Shown here one piece after another: positions 58,401 through 64,000 of a DNA stretch of 64,000 nt (position 1 is the first letter of the stretch; each line of letters starts with the position of its first letter). This DNA comes from Lagopus muta (lineage: Eukaryota > Chordata > Aves > Galliformes > Phasianidae). The notes beneath the pieces are model-generated. The model saw only the letters and a list, made by a program, of their open reading frames with translations, had not been told where the DNA came from and made no database searches. Both the position numbers and the translations under genes were made by a program. The stretch covers positions 20,207,501 to 20,271,500 of the forward strand of contig NC_064437.1 of the NCBI RefSeq assembly GCF_023343835.1, given 5' to 3'.

Positions 58401-61400
58401 TCTCAAGGCTATATTGTATGTACAGAGATCCTTGTAGAGAGTCGTTGTGGGTGCATTATCAGATGATCATACACATAGAATGTTCCCTGTAAAGATGAAA
58501 TATATTTGTTATGAGAAAATTTCACCTCTAACAATTTGAGATGTTTGAACAATGCGTATTCTATCGACTGTAAAAGACTTCCATATCTGACAGCTGGGAC
58601 GATGCTACTTTGAGCCAGTTATTTTCAATTTTCCTATATAGCTTTTCTTCTAACTGAAGTTTCTACTGCCTTGGGATTATTACACACCAATCATATGCAT
58701 CATGGGTCATTTTTCTTTTCGAGTTCATGTTTATGCTGTTTATTCTGTTTATTGAGAAATCTGATACAGATACAATACTTTTTACTTAGGTGGATACTAT
58801 GTTAAAAATGGGTTTCCAGCAGCAAGTGTTGGATATTTTGGAAGACATCTCTCATGATCATCAAACTATACTGGTGTCAGCCACAATCCCAGTGGGTATT
58901 GAACACTTAGCAAATCAGCTTCTGCACGATTTTGTAAGAATAACAATTGGAGAAAAGAATCTACCATGTTCCAATGTGCGCCAGATTATTTTGTGGGTGG
59001 AAGAACCATCTAAAAAGAAGAAACTGTTTGAAATACTAAACGTAAGTGCATTGTTGTTCTCATAGGACATTTTTAAAAGCTTGTCTGTTTTCACAATGCT
59101 CTGTCAGGTTCTCGTCTTTGATTCTGATCTGTACATAGTGAAGAAGAGGGTGATGTTGAAATAGTGCAGTTACACGCTCAACAGTGCTGCTGCACGAGAA
59201 CTTCATTGGCAATTTTAGGACGTACTCCACCCCTGCCATTCACACATCCTTCTGCAGCAGCAGACTACGTTCCTGTTCTTAGAACTAAGTTTAAAATCAT
59301 CATTTTGGTGTTTTTGGTGATCTGCAGAATGGCACCTTATAGATTTGTATTGATCATCTGTGTGTGGTGGAAGAACAGGACTTGTTAAAACTGTCATAGC
59401 TGCTTTATGGCCTAGGAGTTGTTTGTCATTTTAAAGGTCATTAGAAAACAAAGAATGCTAATTTAGTTCTTTCTTGAATTTTCTGTATATGAATATTGCA
59501 GGCCTCAATTACTTATGTGTACTTTAGGAATACAGAAGGGATGGAAGGGGGGAGTCTTGACCTGGGTTATGCAAGAAATAAATAAGAATTTGTAACTGAA
59601 CATCAGAACGTAAAGAAATTCAGAAGTGTAATGTAACTTTTTTGTCAAGAAAGCTCCCTACTTATAAAATGTGCATGTTATTGAGATAAACTTGGGTTCT
59701 GAACTTACAAATCTTATATGTTTATGATGTATGAAATTGTGCTGATGGCTGCTGTCTTGTGGCTTCTTGTCTGGAATTTAAGAATGTTTACTCATCTGGA
59801 AGAGATATTACTGCTAGAGACACTGAGCAGCCAAGATCAAATCAGAGTTCTTGATGATGAGCAACAACCTTTGGTACCTTCTTATTTCCATTTTACAGGA
59901 TAAGAAACTTTTCAAGCCTCCAGTGTTGGTATTTGTGGACTGCAAGCTAGGAGCAGATCTGCTGAGTGACGCAGTTCATAAGATTACAGGATTACAATGT
60001 ACATCCATGCATTCTGAAAAATCTCAGGTGGAAAGGACAGCCATATTACAGGTCTGTGCCTCCTGACGTTTTTAGATTCTTGATAGAAAGTGGCTTTTTG
60101 TTTAATGGCTTAATTAGATCACAGTTTACTGTTTTTCTGTAGTTAAATATGAAGTATTTGTGGGGGAAAAGAGGAGAGAGGTGTGGGACCAGGTAAAATT
60201 ACAGATGAGGTTATTTCAAATGCAGATAAATGCTGGACACTATTTCCTAGCTTATTTGCTTTGAAACAGGAATGTAAATATACATTTCACCTTAATTGAT
60301 GCTTTTATAATTAAAATGTGGGTTCTGGTCTCTCTTTTGCTCTTTGGAAGTAATACTCCTATTTAAATCAAGAATACGAGGGATCATTCTGTCTTCTGTA
60401 ATAGAATAAACACATTGGCCAACAGAAGATTCCATGTTTGAAAAGCAGATAAATAAAAAAATAATTTTTTTCCTCCCCTGTCAGGGATTACTTCAAGAGA
60501 AGTATGAAGTGATAGTAAGTACTGGAGTCCTTGGACGAGGACTTGACCTTGTCAATGTCAAACTGGTCGTAAATTTTGATATGCCTTCAAGTATGGATGA
60601 ATATGTACATCAGGTAAAAAAACAAAATATTCTGTCATTTGTTGAAGTATTAATTTGAAAGTATACTGAAATATGACATCCACTTATGGAAATACTGTCT
60701 CTTAGATGAAGAGATTAAGGGAGATGGACTTGTTTGGGCTGGAGAAGAGAAGGCTTAGTGTAGAATTAATTGCTGTGATAATGGATGGTTACAGAGCAGA
60801 TGGAGCCAAACTGTTCTTGGAGATCTGCTGTGAAAGGCTAAGAAACAATGGTCACAACTTGCTGCAAGGGAAATTCTGACCAGATAAAAGGGGAAGGTCA
60901 TTTTCATGGAGAGTGAGTTAAGGCAGTGAAACAAGTTGCTCAGAGTGGTTGTGGAACCTCTGTCTTCGGGAACATTCACAAGTCAGCAGGACAGGGTCCT
61001 GAGCAACTTGATCTAAATTTGGTTAGCCTTGTTTGGGATGGGAGTTTGGACTGGGTGACTTTCAGAAGTCCTTCTAACCTCAATTATTTCATGTTACTAA
61101 CTGCAGTACACTGCTTTATTTTTTGATGATTTTTGTACTTCAGCAAGTAGTCAATAAATTACTGGTGCTAAAATAGTTTTTGGTTTTTTTTGTAATTAGA
61201 GAATCTTTTTAGATTCTTTTCTAATTCTTGAGCACTTTGGATGACACAGAGAAATAATTTTGTCTCGAGAACATTGCAAGTACAGGGATTTTATTATGAT
61301 GAAACTTGCACATATTGTACAGAAAACAAGGCACATGTATGTGGTGTTGATATAGCATTTGAAAAACTAGGATTCTGTAGTTCTATGAAATCTCAGTGTT

Positions 61401-61922
61401 AATGTTGGATTTCTGCTATGTCCCATAAGCAAATAGTAATTTTTCATGCATGTAAATTAAAGCTTCTGATCAGTGTATCTCAAATCTAGGATGTGTATTG
61501 AATTTTTGTGTGTAGAAGATGAGATGAAGATATTGTCATTTACATAAGTTCCTGAATACCTAACTGTGTTTTATAACAGAAAATAAGGAGATATGAGGAA
61601 ATTGTACTTGATATTAAACTGAGCTTTAATAACTTAAACTGAGATGTTGCTTTTTCAGGTTGGAAGAGCAGGGAGGCTGGGTCACAGTGGAACTGCGATT
61701 ACTTTTATCAATAACAACAGCAAGAAACTCTTCTGGGATGTTGTGAAGAGGGTAAAACCGACAGGCACTATTCTTCCCCCACAGCTGCTTAATTCCCCAT
61801 ATCTACATGACCAAAAGAGAAGGGAACAGCAGAGACTTAAACAACTAGAAAATAGCCTTGTAACAGGGGATAATATTATGGACATCATTAAAAAACATGA
61901 CAAAAATAATTCTCTGAGGTAA
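54626..61922 (+). CDS. DDX59: DDX59, DEAD-box RNA helicase with HIT zinc finger (complete, 7 coding exons)
   Basis: The coding exons are 54626-55435, 57567-57734, 58297-58386, 58790-59041, 59899-60051, 60485-60613 and 61659-61922; all junctions are phase 0 with GT-AG borders. They splice to 621 residues, against 619 recalled for human DDX59. An N-terminal low-complexity part is followed by a HIT zinc finger (C109, C112, C120, C128, C132, H136). The helicase core has a Q motif PTPIQ about 228-232, Walker A ADTGSGKT 249-256, PTRELA 281-286, TPGR 331-334, motif II 355-358, SAT 386-388, [10 protein letters not shown] 503-512 and a motif VI HQVGRAGR 533-540. Motif II reads DEVD rather than DEAD. 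DDX59 is an ATP-dependent RNA helicase; human mutations are linked to an orofaciodigital syndrome. The ATG is chosen because it follows the acceptor by four bases and begins the recognised MF.PRS start. Confidence 0.95.
55436..57566. other. DDX59 intron after the first coding exon: nothing else seen
   Basis: 2.1 kb of AT-rich intron with a pyrimidine-rich run near its 3' end. No embedded gene recognised. Confidence 0.7.
57567..57734 (+). CDS. DDX59: DDX59 coding exon, residues 271-326
   Basis: Acceptor CTCTGTAG, donor GTAAGG. It carries PTRELA (motif Ia) and the GG region. Confidence 0.94.
57735..58296. other. DDX59 intron, 562 bp: nothing else seen
   Basis: AT-rich intron with a short poly-T near 58055-58068. 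Confidence 0.7.
58297..58386 (+). CDS. DDX59: DDX59 coding exon, residues 327-356
   Basis: Acceptor TTTTGTCAG, donor GTAAGT. This small exon carries TPGR (motif Ib) and ends with the first two residues (Asp-Glu) of motif II. Confidence 0.93.
58387..58789. other. DDX59 intron interrupting motif II: nothing else seen
   Basis: A 403-bp intron placed exactly in the middle of the DEAD-box motif codons. Confidence 0.7.
58790..59041 (+). CDS. DDX59: DDX59 coding exon, residues 357-440
   Basis: Acceptor TTTACTTAG, donor GTAAGT. It begins GTG GAT, completing motif II as Val-Asp, and carries the SAT motif. Confidence 0.92.
59042..59898. other. DDX59 intron, 857 bp: nothing else seen
   Basis: No repeat or coding feature recognised. 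Confidence 0.65.
59899..60051 (+). CDS. DDX59: DDX59 coding exon, residues 441-491
   Basis: Acceptor TTTTACAG, donor GTCTGT (weaker than consensus). It encodes the start of the second RecA-like domain, including VLVFVDCK (motif IV). Confidence 0.92.
60052..60484. other. DDX59 intron, 433 bp: nothing else seen
   Basis: No repeat or coding feature recognised. Confidence 0.65.
60485..60613 (+). CDS. DDX59: DDX59 coding exon, residues 492-534
   Basis: Acceptor CCCTGTCAG, donor GTAAAA. It encodes [10 protein letters not shown] (motif V) and ends with the His-Gln of motif VI. Confidence 0.93.
60710..61100 (+). mobile_element. CR1 LINE, 3' fragment in the last DDX59 intron
   Basis: It begins near GGACTTGTTTGGGCTGGAGAAGAGAAGGCT, a hallmark of the avian CR1 3' part, and continues with diverged CR1 text (GAACATTCACAAGTC, GACTGGGTGACTTTCAGAAG, TCCTTCTAACCTCAA). 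It is in the same orientation as DDX59. It is more diverged than the copy at 25.7 kb. Confidence 0.85.
61659..61922 (+). CDS. DDX59: DDX59 last coding exon, residues 535-621 and stop
   Basis: Acceptor TTTTTCAG. It starts with VGRAGRLG, completing motif VI, and ends LR then TAA at 61920-61922. Confidence 0.93.
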   Translation, partial: VGRAGRLGHSGTAITFINNNSKKLFWDVVKRVKPTGTILPPQLLNSPYLHDQKRREQQRLKQLENSLVTGDNIMDIIKKHDKNNSLR

Positions 61923-61966
61923 CAAAGATAAAGCAAACTTTGTAATTATTATGCAACTGTGATAAA

Positions 61967-61972
61967 AATAAA
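61967..61972 (+). terminator. DDX59 polyadenylation signal
   Basis: AATAAA 45 bases after the stop codon, followed by a TG-rich stretch. It would give a very short 3' UTR. Later signals cannot be excluded. Confidence 0.75.
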
Positions 61973-61989
61973 TGTACAATTTTCATGTC

Positions 61990-62559
61990 TCTCTGTATTT
62001 CTTTTTTTAAAAAAATCTGATTTTCTAATGTCTCACTTTTACCTCATCTTTTGCAATACCTGGCTGTTAGTATATCTTTGTTGTAGCAAAATGGGATAAA
62101 CCAGGTAAGTTAAGGAAGAAATCTGTGTTTTTTTTTTTTTTTTTTTTTTTTTGTCATGAACCATTATAGTTGTTAATATGTAAGTGATCGTATCCATTTG
62201 CTACTCGTTTATGTGTAATTCTTGTCTTTCTCTGGCACTGGTTTTCTTCCAGGAAACCAGACCAAAGCTATGGAAATAGCGTTACTTAGAATGGTGGTAG
62301 CAAGTGTTGGGATAGCTGGTGTTACTACATGTTAATACTTATCATCCACGGTTGGAGGTTGGTCATAACTGAAACTTCCTTTTTATGTTGTTTTAGACTG
62401 AGGCTCGAGAAATGACGGTTGGTACCTTTTTCCCTTGCTTTGGCTTTTGTCTCCCTCTGCTGGGCGCTTTAAAAACGTCTCAGTTGCTTCTAAACGCAGT
62501 ACTTAGAAATTTACGCAGCAAACGTGTCGTAAAACGTTTTCAGCCTTCAGGGAACGCCC
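61990..62559. other. Short intergenic gap between DDX59 and the next promoter
   Basis: About 0.6 kb holding a poly-T tract at 62128-62152 and no gene I can support. Confidence 0.65.
62128..62152. repeat. Poly-T tract
   Basis: Twenty-five Ts between DDX59 and the following CpG island. Confidence 0.9.
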
Positions 62560-63010
62560 GCTGTGCTTCTGTAGAGACGTCACGAGACGATGAGGCGCTC
62601 CCCCGCGCGCGCCGTGTCCCGGTGCTGTGAGGCGCAGCCTGGCTTCGTGCCGCCGCCGTGCTGCGCGAGGGGCGCCCGGACTGCGCGGTGTTCGCGGCTC
62701 TTTTCCGCGGCCCGGGCCGCCGGCGGCGCAGAGACTCCGGGCCGCCTCGGCCCCGCCCCTCCGTGACGCCGCTCCCGGCGCGAGCCAATCCCCCGGGCCC
62801 GGCACATTCAAACGGGGCGGGAGGAGGACGCGAGCCGCGATCGGGGCGCGCGGAGGCGAGACGGAGGGTGAGCGGGGCGGCCGAGGGGAGGGCCGGGGCT
62901 TCCTGTCGCAGCGGGGATGGGTCTCCCTCAGGCTGCCCGCAGGGGACGGGCCGTTGCTGGGGCGGCCGGTCCCGGCGCGGCTCGGGGGCTGAGGGAGCGC
63001 GCTCCAAAAG
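62560..63010 (+). promoter_or_regulatory. CpG-island promoter, probably of KIF14
   Basis: GC-rich, CpG-dense block. A CCAAT box at 62785-62789 is followed 17 bases later by TTCAAA at 62807-62812 (TTTGAA on the other strand, the cell-cycle CHR hexamer) and then GC boxes (GGGGCGG). CCAAT close to a CHR-like site is typical of late cell-cycle genes bound by NF-Y and the DREAM/MuvB complexes, which would suit a mitotic kinesin. The hexamer is in reverse orientation relative to the inferred transcript, so this is suggestive only. Confidence 0.6.
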
Positions 63011-64000
63011 CTGTAACTGTGAAGTGTAGCGTTAAAGGAAACTGCCGTTGGAGCAGCGCTTAGCCTGACGCTTCCTCGTCGCCAGAGATCCCTTTTTTTC
63101 CCCGTCCGCTCGCTTTTTTTTTCTGCCTGCTGACGATACGATTCTGGGAGAATCGAAAGGCGGGTGACTTCTTGTTGGCATTTCACGGCAGTTTGGTAGC
63201 AGCTGACAGGTGTGCAGGGGGTGGTGATGGCGGACCTGTAACGGTGTGTTCCTGTGGAGGCTGGGCGGGTACGGCTTCCCGCTCTGCGGGAGAAGCGTGG
63301 TTTCGTTGTCTGCTTGCTTTTAAGACGAGTAATGTGAAAAAGGCGATAGTCATACCGCTTTTCTTTCATCCCTTGGCTTAGTTGTCTTGTGCCTTTGCCG
63401 TGTGAGAATGGAATAGAGTAGTCTAAAATAAGATCTTGTATGAAATATCTTTATTAACATATTTTGTTACTACGTTTCATGTTGTGCATCAGAATCCCGG
63501 TAGAACCCGCTTTGTTTGCAGTGTTCTGCTGTTAACGGTGTTGTTCTGTTGGTATCTGTCAAACACCACAGGTGTGAGCAGTTCTGAGTGATGGAGGCAC
63601 GACTTCATGTTCCCTTTGCTTAGGAGTCCGTGGGACTCGCCTGAGATTATGTCTGTGCTCATCTTTGTTACTAAGTAATCCCTTCGGTCTTTGCACTGAT
63701 GCTGCTTCTTTCTGATGTTTCTGAAGCAAATGGTAGAACTCCATAAAAGGAGTCAAATAGCTGGTGAAAATAGTCACTCAAATATAAATTAGTATTTAAG
63801 TACTGGATGTAAAATAGAGGATGCTGATTGTTACTGATATCTGGGAACATACATTTACTTCAGTATATGTGAGGAGCTGCCAGTGCCCTGAAGTATAACT
63901 CACATCTGTCATAAACATAATAAAATTCTTACTTTATCTTTCCAGGTTCTGTGAGAAGAAGCAACTAAGTATAATATTTTAGGAAGCAGTTGTATTTACT
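62830..64000 (+). other. KIF14: Inferred 5' non-coding part of KIF14 (exon 1, intron 1, start of exon 2)
   Basis: Downstream of the CCAAT and CHR-like sites a donor GGAGG/GTGAGC at 62868 would end a short first exon. A matching acceptor TTATCTTTCCAG ends at 63945, and the remaining 55 bases hold no ATG. KIF14, a mitotic kinesin, is named from recalled gene order alone (KIF14 follows DDX59 in the same orientation in vertebrates). No kinesin coding sequence is inside the window, so this assignment is inference. Confidence 0.4.

Noticed and set aside
62503..63369. Minus-strand open frame of 288 codons over the third CpG island
   Set aside because: Same composition artefact; it runs across the inferred promoter and has no recognisable domain.
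1..64000. CRISPR arrays, operons, bacterial genes, tRNA or rRNA genes
   Set aside because: None seen; the window is split-gene vertebrate DNA and the only tandem array with regular spacing is the coding repeat in gag.

Overview
The window looks like a piece of a bird nuclear genome. The evidence is CR1-type LINE tails (about 25.71-26.04 kb, 60.71-61.10 kb and an older one near 2.9-3.2 kb), compact split genes with canonical GT-AG introns, CpG-island promoters, and an avian-looking class III (ERV-L-like) endogenous retrovirus. I cannot name the species from the sequence alone.

Layout, left to right. From 1 to 38.5 kb lies the 5' part of CAMSAP2 on the minus strand: coding exon 1 at 38377-38515, coding exon 2 at 28194-28453, and an intron 2 that runs off the left edge. 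Inside that intron, on the plus strand and so antisense to CAMSAP2, sits a full-length endogenous retrovirus at 6239-12786. It has two LTRs that differ by one G in a homopolymer, a 5-bp target duplication, a tRNA-Lys-type primer site, an intact gag frame and an intact pol frame separated by one UAG, and no env. A CpG island (about 38.2-39.6 kb) covers the CAMSAP2 promoter. From 39.6 to 53.5 kb is intergenic DNA with no gene I can support.

DDX59 (DEAD-box helicase with a HIT zinc finger) follows on the plus strand. It has a CpG-island promoter at 53.6-54.5 kb, seven coding exons between 54626 and 61922 that splice to 621 codons, and an AATAAA signal at 61967. About 0.6 kb past its polyA signal a third CpG island begins, with an inferred non-coding first exon read rightwards. 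By recalled gene order this is KIF14, whose coding sequence would lie beyond the right edge.

The order CAMSAP2(-), DDX59(+), KIF14(+) matches, from memory, the conserved vertebrate neighbourhood seen at human 1q32 in inverted orientation. The genes are housekeeping or cytoskeletal: CAMSAP2 binds microtubule minus ends, DDX59 is an RNA helicase, and KIF14 is a mitotic kinesin. They are neighbours, not an operon. The most unusual features are the retroviral Gag, whose N-terminus carries two predicted membrane segments around four 12-residue NFT-sequon repeats; the single in-frame UAG between gag and pol followed by a possible hairpin or pseudoknot; and a DEVD in place of DEAD in helicase motif II of DDX59, created across an exon junction.
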